DNA of 64,000 bases from Cupriavidus metallidurans CH34 (GTDB lineage Bacteria; Pseudomonadota; Gammaproteobacteria; Burkholderiales; Burkholderiaceae). Position numbers and translations under genes: made by a program. The notes under the pieces were generated by a model, which searched no databases, was not told the DNA's origin, and saw only the letters and a list, made by a program, of their open reading frames with translations. The stretch covers positions 558,001 to 622,000 of the forward strand of contig NC_007973.1 of assembly GCF_000196015.1 (NCBI RefSeq). Reading direction: 5' to 3'. Shown piece by piece: positions 17,999-25,965 of the stretch (within the stretch, counting starts at the first letter, position 1; each line of letters starts with the position of its first letter).

Positions 17999-19333
17999 AT
18001 GGCAGAAGCGTTGACATCGTCACGAGGCAATGTGTTGCCGCAAGAGGCTGAGGAAAGCGGCCCGTCCAATGTCTACCAGCCACGCAAGGCATGGACCATC
18101 GCCATCTGGCTGACTGCCTTCTCCGCCATCAACTTCCTCGACAAGGTCGTGCTGGGCATGTTGGCCGTGCCGATCATGGAGGATTTTCATCTGACGCCCA
18201 CGAGCTTCGGCGTGATCGCCGGCAGCTTCTTCTGGCTGTTCTCGCTGTCAGCGGTCGTGGTCGGCTTTATCGGCAACCGGGTGGCTTCGCGATGGATCCT
18301 GCTGTGCATGGCGTTCATCTGGTCGGTGGTCCAGCTTCCGGTCGCCTTCGCGACGAAGTCATGGGTGCTGCTGGCCTCGCGGGTGGCGCTGGGCGCTGGC
18401 GAGGGACCGAGCTTTCCGGTTTCGGCACATGCCTTGTTCAAGTGGTTCCCGCATGACAAGCGCAATCTGCCGGTGACGCTGATCAACCAGGGCGCGGTCA
18501 TTGGGCTGCTGCTGGCGGGCCTGCTTGTGCCCTATGTTTCGCACAACTGGGGATGGCGCACCAACTTCATCATGCTGGCGATTGCGTCGGCGGTGTGGGG
18601 GCTGGGCTGGCTTTGTTTCGGCCGCGAGGGCACGCTGAGCTCGGCCGCCGCCGATGACGGGGCCCCGCGCGCTGATACCTTGCCGCGACGTGTGCCTTAC
18701 CGCAAGCTGCTGACCGACCCCACGATCCTGTCTGCCTGTTTCGTCGGCTTCACAGCGTACTGGAGCCTTGCGCTGGTGCTGACCTGGATTCCTTCATATC
18801 TGGAGCAGGCGCTCGGCTTCGATCGCATCAGCGCGGGCAAAGTGTTCGCCCTGCAGGTTGCCGCGGGCATCCCCATCAGCATGACGCTGAGCTGGCTCTC
18901 GCAGCGCATGTTGCAGCGTGGCGCATCCACGCGTGTGGCCCGCGTGCTGTTCGGCGCCGTTTGCGTCGGCGTGGGCGGGCTGGGCCTGCTGGTGCCTGCG
19001 TTCGTGCCGATGCCGACGCCTTATCGGCTGGTATTGCTCACCGCTGCCGCCACGCTGCCGAACATGGTGTTCTCGTTCGGCCCGGCGATCCTGGCCGAGA
19101 TTACGCCCGACGCGCAGCGCAGCGCCATCGTCGCGCTCAATGTCGCGATTTCCACCTGTGCGGGCGCCATCGCGCCGATCACGATGGGATGGTTCGTGCA
19201 GGCGCATCCGGGTGACCTTGCCCATGGATACGAACTTGGCTTTGCACTGGGCGGCGCGGTGATGCTGACGGGATTCGTGATGAGCTGGCTGGGTCAGCAT
19301 CCCGAGCGCTCGCTGCGACGGCTGCAAGGCTAA
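17999..19333 (+). CDS. MFS transporter, organic anion symporter type
   Basis: A 444-residue inner-membrane carrier with twelve hydrophobic helices. The first helix (WTIAIWLTAFSAINFLDKVVLGMLAVPIMEDFHLTP) and the following GVIAGSFFWLFSLSAVVVGFIGNR loop fit the anion:cation symporter (ACS) branch of the MFS, whose members take up organic acids and aromatic acids. AAGGAG lies upstream of the ATG at 17999, which decides the start. A bidirectional terminator follows. It lies between a TetR gene and the convergent diiron protein gene, so it may import the substrate of that oxidative cluster. Confidence 0.88.
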   Translation: MAEALTSSRGNVLPQEAEESGPSNVYQPRKAWTIAIWLTAFSAINFLDKVVLGMLAVPIMEDFHLTPTSFGVIAGSFFWLFSLSAVVVGFIGNRVASRWILLCMAFIWSVVQLPVAFATKSWVLLASRVALGAGEGPSFPVSAHALFKWFPHDKRNLPVTLINQGAVIGLLLAGLLVPYVSHNWGWRTNFIMLAIASAVWGLGWLCFGREGTLSSAAADDGAPRADTLPRRVPYRKLLTDPTILSACFVGFTAYWSLALVLTWIPSYLEQALGFDRISAGKVFALQVAAGIPISMTLSWLSQRMLQRGASTRVARVLFGAVCVGVGGLGLLVPAFVPMPTPYRLVLLTAAATLPNMVFSFGPAILAEITPDAQRSAIVALNVAISTCAGAIAPITMGWFVQAHPGDLAHGYELGFALGGAVMLTGFVMSWLGQHPERSLRRLQG

Positions 19334-19370
19334 CGAGCAGAGGCCGGCTTGCCGGCGAATCTCTGGCACG

Positions 19371-19406
19371 AAAAAAAACCCGGCAAATACTTGCCGGGTT
19401 TTTTCA
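19371..19406. terminator. Bidirectional rho-independent terminator
   Basis: A stem AACCCGGCAA/TTGCCGGGTT (19377-19386 with 19391-19400) with an ATAC loop is flanked by A8 on the left and T6 on the right. It can end both the MFS gene and the convergent diiron gene. Confidence 0.92.
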
Positions 19407-19417
19407 CTTGCACGGAC

Positions 19418-20500
19418 TCAGTGCGCGCTGTCGCTGGCCTGCTTGATGGTGTCCATCACATGGCGGCGCGCGTCGAATTCCTCGGCCACCTTGTGATCGT
19501 TGGCGAACTGGGCCTCGACGTCGACGTTGGCGAACTCGATCGCTCCCATGGCGGCAAACGCGTCCTGCACGCGCTGGCTCCACAGGCCGATGTCCTTGAC
19601 CGTCGGCACGATCCGGCTGAACAGGCGCTGGCGGAACAGCCGCATGGTTTCCGAATCGCGTACCGCCTGCGCGCATTCGTCCTCGGGCAGGCCCAGCCGG
19701 CCCCAGACTTCTTTCTGGTCGAAGCGCTCGCGCATCAACTGGCAGGCTTCGATCACGAAGTCCTCGCGTTCGCGTTGTTCGGCCTCCGTCAGTTGTGGAT
19801 AGTAGCCGCGCAGCGCGGTGCGGCCGAAGGCGACGTGGCGCGACTCGTCCTGCATCACGTAGGCATTGATCGAAGCGGCCAGCGGGTTCTTCGCGAAGTC
19901 GCGAATGCGCTGGAAGGCGGCGAGCGCCAGCCCTTCCACCAGCACCTGCATCCCGAGGTAGCAGAAGTCCCAGCGCGAATCGGTCAGCGTGGTTTCCAGC
20001 AGCGACTTCAGGCCGGGCGTGATGGGGTAGAGCAGGCCGACCTTCTCGTGCAGCAGACGCGAATAGGCCTCGACGTGGCGGGCTTCGTCCATCGTCTGCG
20101 TGGCTGCGTAGAACTTGGCATCCATGCCAGGCACCATCTGCACGATGCGCGCGGAGACCATCAATGCGCCCTGTTCGCCATGCAGGAACTGCGACAGCGA
20201 ATGTGCCTGCTGGTGGCGGCGTACCTCGATGCGGTCGTTATGGCCCAGTTTGTCCCACAGCTTGGTGCCGTAGATCGGGATCATGCGGTCATCGAGTTCC
20301 TGCGGGTTCTCCGGGTCCAGTTCCTGGGACCAGTCGATCCGGTCGCTCGCGTTCCACTGCTGTTTCTTGCTCGTCTCGTAGAGCTGCAGCAGCTTGGACG
20401 ACCCATTGTCGTATTCCCAGTTGAACTCTGTCGCTACCTGGCTGCCGACGGACCAGCCGGTCTGGTCCACAGGCAGGGTGTAACGGTGCATCGATGTCAT
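19418..20500 (-). CDS. Ferritin-like diiron protein with two DExRH motifs, candidate oxygenase
   Basis: A 360-residue soluble protein with a full carboxylate-bridged diiron site: Glu109, then DEARH at 138-142, Glu189, then DESRH at 218-222. Glutamate-to-ExxH spacing is 30 residues in both halves, the pattern of the four-helix bundle in ribonucleotide reductase R2 and in the hydroxylases of bacterial multicomponent monooxygenases, whose signature is the repeated DExRH. It is divergent from a flavin/2Fe-2S reductase that could feed it electrons. A substrate cannot be assigned. AAGGAG before the ATG at 20500 sets the start. Confidence 0.8.
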   Translation of the reverse strand: MTSMHRYTLPVDQTGWSVGSQVATEFNWEYDNGSSKLLQLYETSKKQQWNASDRIDWSQELDPENPQELDDRMIPIYGTKLWDKLGHNDRIEVRRHQQAHSLSQFLHGEQGALMVSARIVQMVPGMDAKFYAATQTMDEARHVEAYSRLLHEKVGLLYPITPGLKSLLETTLTDSRWDFCYLGMQVLVEGLALAAFQRIRDFAKNPLAASINAYVMQDESRHVAFGRTALRGYYPQLTEAEQREREDFVIEACQLMRERFDQKEVWGRLGLPEDECAQAVRDSETMRLFRQRLFSRIVPTVKDIGLWSQRVQDAFAAMGAIEFANVDVEAQFANDHKVAEEFDARRHVMDTIKQASDSAH

Positions 20501-20600
20501 GACGTCTCCTTTGGCTTGCCTTGGGGTTTGGCCGATCATCGTGACCTGCTGCGCCGGAGCCGGGAAGATCGGCCTTGTTCTTGCGGGGGCTTCCGACTAT

Positions 20601-20622
20601 AAACAGAAGAATAATTCTGTTT
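20601..20622. promoter_or_regulatory. Palindromic operator AAACAGAA-N6-TTCTGTTT
   Basis: A perfect 8-bp inverted repeat (20601-20608 with 20615-20622) around a 6-bp A/T spacer, in the 172-bp gap between the divergent diiron protein and reductase genes. Length and symmetry suit a TetR dimer; the TetR gene in the same operon (21689) is the obvious candidate binder. Confidence 0.65.
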
Positions 20623-20672
20623 CTGATTAATGCAAGGACCCGATACAGGTTCCGCAGAACGAGGAGACGCGG

Positions 20673-21692
20673 ATGCAGTTCCATCGCCTGACCGTTGCCG
20701 ATGTGGTTGCGGAGACCGAAGACGCACGTTCGTTCGCGCTTGCGATACCCGAGCCGCTGCGCGGCGCGTTTCGATATCGTGCGGGGCAGCATTTGACCTT
20801 CCGGGTGGACGTCGGCGGGGAAACCCTGATGCGCAGCTACTCGCTGTCCAGTGCGCCGGAGTCCCTTGGGCTACCGGTGGTGACGGTAAAGCGGGTCGCG
20901 CAAGGCAGGGTGTCCAACTGGTTCCACGCGAACGTGGGCCCCGGCAGCGTGCTGGACGTGAGCGAGCCCACCGGGCGCTTCGTGTGTGACGATGGCGCGG
21001 CGCCGCTGGTGTTCTGCGCGGCGGGTAGTGGCATCACGCCAGTCCTGTCGATGATTCGCTCCGCACTAGCCACCACCGCGCGCCACATCACGCTCTTCTA
21101 TGCGAATCGTGATGCCGCGAGCGTCATCTTTGGGCAGGCCATCGCCAGGCTGGTGGCGGATCATCCGGAACGGCTCACTGTCCGGTGGCACTACGATGAC
21201 GAGCACGGCATCCCCGACGCGCAGACCCTCGGACAAATGCTGCGGCGCAATGCGGACTTCCACCTTTATCTTTGCGGTCCCGCGCCGTTCATGGCCATGA
21301 TTCAGCAGGCCGCGGGCGAAGCCGGCGTGGCGGGTGGGCGTGTGCACCTGGAGCGTTTCGACGCCGCGCCCGTGGTCGCCAGCGCCGCGGTTACCGCCAC
21401 GGCAGCGATGACCTCATGCGATGCGCGCGTGACGATGAAGGGCGAACAGCATACGGTGCGGGTGGAGGGCGGCCAGTCGCTGCTGCAGGCCATGCTGGAG
21501 GCCGGGCTCGATGTGCCATACGCGTGCGAGGAAGGCTACTGCGGATCGTGCGCCGCAAAATGCCTCGATGGCGAAGTCGCCCATGCGCACAACGACGTGT
21601 TCAGCCCTGACGAACTCGCCGCTGGTTGGATACTGGCGTGCCAGGCTCGTCCGCGTCACGATCGTCCATTGATCATCACCTACGACGTATGA
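20673..21692 (+). CDS. PaaE-type ferredoxin reductase (FAD, NAD(P) and C-terminal 2Fe-2S domains)
   Basis: A 339-residue electron-transfer protein. Domain order is FAD-binding barrel (RYRAGQHLTFRV, LMRSYSLSSAPES) at about 1-100, NAD(P)-binding domain (FCAAGSGITPVLSMIRSAL, ITLFYANRD, LYLCGPAPFM) to about 230, and a plant-type 2Fe-2S domain with Cys285, Cys290 and Cys293 (CEEGYCGSC) and a last Cys in WILACQAR. This order matches PaaE and other class IB-like oxygenase reductases. It is divergent from the diiron protein and probably reduces it. GAGGAG precedes the ATG; the stop overlaps the next start (ATGA). Confidence 0.92.
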   Translation: MQFHRLTVADVVAETEDARSFALAIPEPLRGAFRYRAGQHLTFRVDVGGETLMRSYSLSSAPESLGLPVVTVKRVAQGRVSNWFHANVGPGSVLDVSEPTGRFVCDDGAAPLVFCAAGSGITPVLSMIRSALATTARHITLFYANRDAASVIFGQAIARLVADHPERLTVRWHYDDEHGIPDAQTLGQMLRRNADFHLYLCGPAPFMAMIQQAAGEAGVAGGRVHLERFDAAPVVASAAVTATAAMTSCDARVTMKGEQHTVRVEGGQSLLQAMLEAGLDVPYACEEGYCGSCAAKCLDGEVAHAHNDVFSPDELAAGWILACQARPRHDRPLIITYDV

Positions 21693-22357
21693 ATCCGACC
21701 ATTCCGATGCAGACCGTGGAAGGTTTGCGCGCGCCGCGCCAGGAGCGCAGCGAGGCCTCCCTGCGAGCCATGCTTGCGGCGGGGCGAGGGTTGATCAACG
21801 CATCCGGCAGCCTGACCGGCTTCTCGCTGGCCGAACTGACCCAGGCGGCCTCCACGTCGGTGGGCGCGTTCTACACGCGCTTTCGCGACAAGGAGACCTT
21901 TTGTGCGCTGGTGCTCGAGGATATGCTGACAGAACTCCGGGCCGGGCTCGATGCGCAAATGGCGCAAGATCCGGTCTGGCATGACGGACCGGCTGATGCC
22001 ATCTGCGCACGCATCATCGCGTTCTACGTTGCCACCTTTCGCTCATATGCCGGTGTGTTCGCAGCCTACCTGCGACATGCCGCCAGTGGTGGACCGTTAT
22101 GGGGGCCTATTCGCGATGCCAACCAGCGCATTCTCGATGTCATGGTGCCCTGCCTGTCCGGCCATCTGAGCGCGGAAGGGCGCGACTGGGCCGAGGATGA
22201 GATCCGGATGGCGATCCGGTTGGTGGTCAGTACCCTTACGAGCATCGCGCTGGAAGTGCCGCATGGCATCGGCATGGAGGACGCGGCGCTCGAGCCTCGC
22301 CTTGCCGCGATGCTGCAACGCTATCTGGCCGGGCCGCCGCACGTCCCGGCTCCGTGA
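21689..22357 (+). CDS. TetR family transcriptional regulator
   Basis: A 222-residue repressor-type protein whose ATG overlaps the reductase stop by ATGA, so the two are co-translated. The helix-turn-helix region is FSLAELTQAASTSVGAFYTRFRDKETF; the C-terminal domain (WGPIRDANQRILDVMVPCLSGHL) resembles the TetR at 17083. Being part of the reductase-alcohol dehydrogenase operon and near a palindrome in the divergent promoter, it is likely the local regulator. The ligand is unknown. Confidence 0.92.
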   Translation: MNPTIPMQTVEGLRAPRQERSEASLRAMLAAGRGLINASGSLTGFSLAELTQAASTSVGAFYTRFRDKETFCALVLEDMLTELRAGLDAQMAQDPVWHDGPADAICARIIAFYVATFRSYAGVFAAYLRHAASGGPLWGPIRDANQRILDVMVPCLSGHLSAEGRDWAEDEIRMAIRLVVSTLTSIALEVPHGIGMEDAALEPRLAAMLQRYLAGPPHVPAP

Positions 22358-22389
22358 AGCAAGTTGATTCAACCAAGGAGACACAGAAG

Positions 22390-23487
22390 ATGAAAGCCGC
22401 AGTGATGGAAAAAGCAGGCGCGCCGCTCGTGATCCATGACGTTGCCATTGCCGAACCGGGTCCGCGCGAGGTGCGGGTGCGAACGGCGGCCGTGGGGTTG
22501 TGCCATAGTGATCTTCACATGATGCAGGGCACCTATCCGCTACCACTGCCCGCCGTGCTTGGGCACGAGGTGTCGGGCGTGGTGGAGGCCGTTGGCACGC
22601 AGGTATCCGGACTGAAGGCGGGCGATCATGTGGTGGGCTGCCTGTCGGTCTATTGCGGCCACTGCTCGGTATGCGCGTCGGGCCATCAGGTGCTGTGCCA
22701 GAACCCGGAGGTGAAGCTTCCGCCCGGCAAGGCCAACCGTCTGCGCCTGGCGGGGAATCCGCTCAGCCAGGTGTTCAATCTCTCCGGTTTCGCCGAAGAG
22801 ATCCTCGTGCACGAGAACGCGCTGGTGAAGATTCGCGACGATATGCCGCTCGATCGCGCGGCGCTGCTCGGCTGCGCGGTCATCACCGGCACTGGCGCGG
22901 TCTTCCATAGCGCGAAGGTGCCGCCGGGCAGCACCGTGGTGGTGGTCGGCTGCGGCGGTGTCGGGCTGTCCGTGATCAACGGCGCGGTGATTGCCGGCGC
23001 GTCGCGTGTGATCGCCGTGGACATGCTGCCTGCCAAGCTGGAACTGGCTCGCAAGTTCGGGGCGACCGACGTTGTCAATGCGGGCGATGGGGATCCGGTC
23101 GCGCAGGTGATGCAACTGACCGGCGGCGGTGCCGAATTCGCTTTCGAATGCATCGGCTTGAAGCAGACCGCCGAGCAGTGCTACGCGATGCTGGCCCCCG
23201 GTGGCACGGCGACGGTGATCGGCCTGTTCCGTCCGGATGCGAGGATCGAACTGCCCGCACTCGACTTCCTGAAAGAGAAGCGCATCCAGGGCTCGTTCAT
23301 GGGTTCGAACCGCCTGAGTCTGGATATCCCTCGACTGGTCGAGTTGTACATGCAGGGCAAGCTGCTGCTCGACGATCTGATTTCGCAGCGGATCTCGCTG
23401 GAGGATATCAATGAGGGGTTCATCGCCATGCAGTCGGGAAGCGTGGCGCGAAGCGTGATCACATTCCCTGGGGTAGGCGGGTTGTAA
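22390..23487 (+). CDS. Zinc-dependent alcohol dehydrogenase (MDR family, class III-like)
   Basis: A 365-residue medium-chain dehydrogenase. Catalytic zinc residues are visible as Cys38-His39 (GLCHSDLH) and His59-Glu60 (LGHEVSG); a structural-zinc lobe has four cysteines (CGHCSVCASGHQVLC). The nucleotide fold has VVVVGCGGVGLSVINGAVIAGA, and an acidic residue follows strand 2 (VIAVDML), indicating NAD. It resembles class III-type and mycobacterial alcohol dehydrogenases. AAGGAG upstream of 22390 sets the start. As third gene of the reductase operon, it would oxidise an alcohol made by the diiron oxygenase (inference). Confidence 0.9.
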   Translation: MKAAVMEKAGAPLVIHDVAIAEPGPREVRVRTAAVGLCHSDLHMMQGTYPLPLPAVLGHEVSGVVEAVGTQVSGLKAGDHVVGCLSVYCGHCSVCASGHQVLCQNPEVKLPPGKANRLRLAGNPLSQVFNLSGFAEEILVHENALVKIRDDMPLDRAALLGCAVITGTGAVFHSAKVPPGSTVVVVGCGGVGLSVINGAVIAGASRVIAVDMLPAKLELARKFGATDVVNAGDGDPVAQVMQLTGGGAEFAFECIGLKQTAEQCYAMLAPGGTATVIGLFRPDARIELPALDFLKEKRIQGSFMGSNRLSLDIPRLVELYMQGKLLLDDLISQRISLEDINEGFIAMQSGSVARSVITFPGVGGL

Positions 23488-23553
23488 GACGCCGCCAATC
23501 TGCCGCGCGCCATGCCGGATGCGGCGTGGCGCGCGGTGTCGCGACTGCTACAG

Positions 23554-24330
23554 CTATTGCGCGGTCCAGCCGCCGTCCATGGCCCAGGCCGCGCCGCGCA
23601 CCTGATCGCCGAACGGCGAACAGAGCATCAGCACCAGATTGCCCAACTGCTCCGGCGTGACGAACTGCCCCGAGGGCTGCTTGTCCGACAGCAGCCGTGC
23701 CCGGGCCGCTTCCATCGAAATACCGTCTCGCTTCGCGATCGCATCGATTTGCGCCGCTACCAGCGGCGTCAGCACGAAGCCGGGACAGATCGCGTTGCAG
23801 GTGATGCCGGTACCGGCCGTTTCCAGCGCGGTGACCTTGGTCAGCCCGACGAGACCATGCTTGGCTGCCACGTAGGCGGACTTGCCGGCCGAGCCGACAA
23901 GCCCGTGCACCGACGCGATATTGACGATACGACCCCAGTTACGGGCCCGCATCGCGGGAATCACGTGCCGCGTCGTGTGGAAGCTCGACGTCAGGTTGAT
24001 GGCCAGGATGTCGTCCCACTTCTGCGCGGGAAAGTCCTCCACCTGCGCCACATGCTGGATACCAGCGTTGTTGACCAGCACGTCCACGGTGCCAAAGCGT
24101 TCCCGTGCCATGGCGATCATCGCTTCGATCTCATCGGGCTTGCGCATGTCCGCCGGGTGATGGGCCGATTGCGCGCCAGTTGCCGCGATTGTGGCGAGCG
24201 CCGCGTCGACATCGCCGAAGCCGTTCAGCACGATGTTCGCGCCAGCGCGGCCCAACGCTTCGGCGATACCCAGTCCGATGCCGCTGGTGGAGCCGGTGAC
24301 CAGCGCGGTCTTGCCTTGCAGATTGACCAT
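23554..24330 (-). CDS. bdhA: 3-hydroxybutyrate dehydrogenase
   Basis: A 258-residue SDR enzyme that oxidises (R)-3-hydroxybutyrate to acetoacetate with NAD, used for PHB monomers. The NAD-binding TGSTSGIGLGIA, NNAGIQHVA, the catalytic NIASVHGLVGS, YVAAK and the substrate region CPGFVLTPLV are typical. The C-terminus AWAMDGGWTAQ closes the fold. It lies 9 bp after the permease, its AAGGAG overlapping the permease stop codon, so the two form a transport-oxidation operon. Confidence 0.93.
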   Translation of the reverse strand: MVNLQGKTALVTGSTSGIGLGIAEALGRAGANIVLNGFGDVDAALATIAATGAQSAHHPADMRKPDEIEAMIAMARERFGTVDVLVNNAGIQHVAQVEDFPAQKWDDILAINLTSSFHTTRHVIPAMRARNWGRIVNIASVHGLVGSAGKSAYVAAKHGLVGLTKVTALETAGTGITCNAICPGFVLTPLVAAQIDAIAKRDGISMEAARARLLSDKQPSGQFVTPEQLGNLVLMLCSPFGDQVRGAAWAMDGGWTAQ

Positions 24331-24339
24331 TGCCGCTCC

Positions 24340-25731
24340 TTAGACCAGACCGGTGGCGTAGAACACGAAGATGACGAAGAACACCGCCATCGTCTTGATC
24401 ATCGTGATCGCGAAGATGTCGCGATACGACTGGCGATGCGTCAGGCCGGTGACCGCCAGCAGTGTGATCACCGCGCCGTTATGCGGCAGCGTGTCCATGC
24501 CGCCGCTGGCCATCGACACCACGCGGTGCAGGACTTCCAGCGGAATCTGGGCGGCGTGCGCGCCCTGGATGAAGACGTCCGACATGGCGGCCAGCGCGAT
24601 GCTCATGCCGCCCGACGCCGACCCCGTGATACCCGCCAGCGTGCTGACCGACACCGCCGCATTGACCAGCGGATTGGGAATGCTGCGCAGCGCATCGCTC
24701 ACCACCAGGAAGCCAGGCAGCGCGGCGATCACGCCGCCGAAGCCGTATTCCGATGCGGTGTTCATCGAGGCCAGCAGCGCGCCCGACACGGCGCTCTTGG
24801 TACCTTCGGCAAAGCGCGAACGCACCGCGCCGAATGCCGTCACGAGCACCACTACGATGCCGAGCAGCAGCGCGGCTTCCACGGCCCAGATTGCGGTCAC
24901 GCTGGCGATCTTGGTTTCCACCGGCTTGGCCAGGCCGGGCAGCGACACGCTGTTGGCCTCGCCATACCAGAGCGGAATCATGCGCGTGAGCCAGAAGTTG
25001 GACACACCCACCACGATCAGCGGCAGGATGGCCAGCAGCGGCGGCGGCAGCTTGCCGCCTTCCACACGTTGCGGTTCGTTCAGCAGGTTGGTGCCGTAGC
25101 CCTCGCCATTGGCGGCGGCCACGCGACGGCGCCACTCAAGGTACGACAGGCCAACGATGATGATGAACAGCGAGCCCGCCACGCCCAGCACGGGTGCGGC
25201 CCACGACGTGGTCTTGAAGAACGTGGTCGGGATGATGTTCTGGATCTGCGGCGTGCCCGGCAGCGAATCCATCGTGAACGAGAACGCGCCCAGTGCGATG
25301 GCGCCCGGCATCAGGCGCTTCGGGATATTGCTCTGGCGATAGAGTTCGGCGGCGAACGGGTAGACCGCGAACACCACCACGAACAGCGACACGCCGCCGT
25401 AGGTCAGCAGCGCGCAGACCGCCACGATCACGGCATTGGCGCGCGAGCGGCCGATATAGCGGATCGCCGCGGCGACGATCGACTCGGAGAAGCCAGAAAG
25501 CTCGATGACCTTGCCGAACACGGCGCCCAGCATGAACACCGGGAAGTAGAGCTTCACGAAGCCGACCATCTTCTCCATGAAGATGCCGGTAAATACGGGA
25601 GCGACGGCTGACGGGTCGGTCAGCAGCACTGCGCCTAGCGCGGCGATCGGTGCGAACAGGATGACGCTGTAGCCGCGATAGGCGGCGAACATCAGGAACG
25701 CCAGGGCGGCGAGCACGATGACGAAAGACAT
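24340..25731 (-). CDS. GntP family permease
   Basis: A 463-residue inner-membrane permease with twelve or so hydrophobic helices, matching the GntP family (FVIVLAALAFLMFAAYRGYSVILFAPIAALGA, YIGRSRANAVIVAVCALLTYGGVSLFVVVFAVYPFA, PGTPQIQNIIPTTFF). Family members import gluconate or 3-hydroxybutyrate; since the next gene is 3-hydroxybutyrate dehydrogenase, uptake of 3-hydroxybutyrate is the best guess. A GGAG lies close to the ATG at 25731. A plausible sigma-54 promoter is found about 75 bp upstream. Confidence 0.9.
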   Translation of the reverse strand: MSFVIVLAALAFLMFAAYRGYSVILFAPIAALGAVLLTDPSAVAPVFTGIFMEKMVGFVKLYFPVFMLGAVFGKVIELSGFSESIVAAAIRYIGRSRANAVIVAVCALLTYGGVSLFVVVFAVYPFAAELYRQSNIPKRLMPGAIALGAFSFTMDSLPGTPQIQNIIPTTFFKTTSWAAPVLGVAGSLFIIIVGLSYLEWRRRVAAANGEGYGTNLLNEPQRVEGGKLPPPLLAILPLIVVGVSNFWLTRMIPLWYGEANSVSLPGLAKPVETKIASVTAIWAVEAALLLGIVVVLVTAFGAVRSRFAEGTKSAVSGALLASMNTASEYGFGGVIAALPGFLVVSDALRSIPNPLVNAAVSVSTLAGITGSASGGMSIALAAMSDVFIQGAHAAQIPLEVLHRVVSMASGGMDTLPHNGAVITLLAVTGLTHRQSYRDIFAITMIKTMAVFFVIFVFYATGLV

Positions 25732-25805
25732 GAGGTCTCCGAAGACTTGTTATTGGATACCCCCTGGATGTGGCGCAAGGGGCAACTTTTGGGGGCCGCT
25801 TGTTC

Positions 25806-25821
25806 AGCACGTTCCATGCCC
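25806..25821 (-). promoter_or_regulatory. Candidate sigma-54 (-24/-12) promoter of the permease operon
   Basis: On the minus strand GGGCATGGAACGTGCT fits TGGCACR-N4-TTGCW with GG and GC at the invariant spacing, missing three less conserved positions. Transcription would start near 25795, about 65 bases before the permease ATG. A sigma-54 activator gene is divergent to it. Confidence 0.55.
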
Positions 25822-25870
25822 AGCAGATAAGTTATCTATACGTCATATATATGACGGTTTGATGGAAAAT

Positions 25871-25940
25871 GTCTCCCGATGGAGATGTCGGGTTCTCCCG
25901 GGAGACCTTTGAGTCTCTGATATGAGACACTTCGCGTCTC
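25871..25940. promoter_or_regulatory. Five GTCTC/GAGAC half-sites, candidate enhancer
   Basis: Half-sites occur at 25871 (GTCTC), 25902 (GAGAC), 25913 (GTCTC), 25924 (GAGAC) and 25936 (GTCTC). The last four are 11, 11 and 12 bp apart, on one face of the helix; GTCTC-N6-GAGAC at 25913-25928 is a perfect dyad. The cluster lies just upstream of the sigma-54 activator gene and 50-130 bp upstream of the candidate -24/-12 promoter, as expected for an activator's upstream sequence. Confidence 0.55.
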
Positions 25941-25965
25941 CAAATCGAGAATCGAAAACGGGAAC

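Noticed and set aside
23512..25611. A 699-codon plus-strand open frame across bdhA and the GntP permease
   Set aside because: It spans two well-supported minus-strand genes and their junction, and is extremely Arg/His/Gln-rich.
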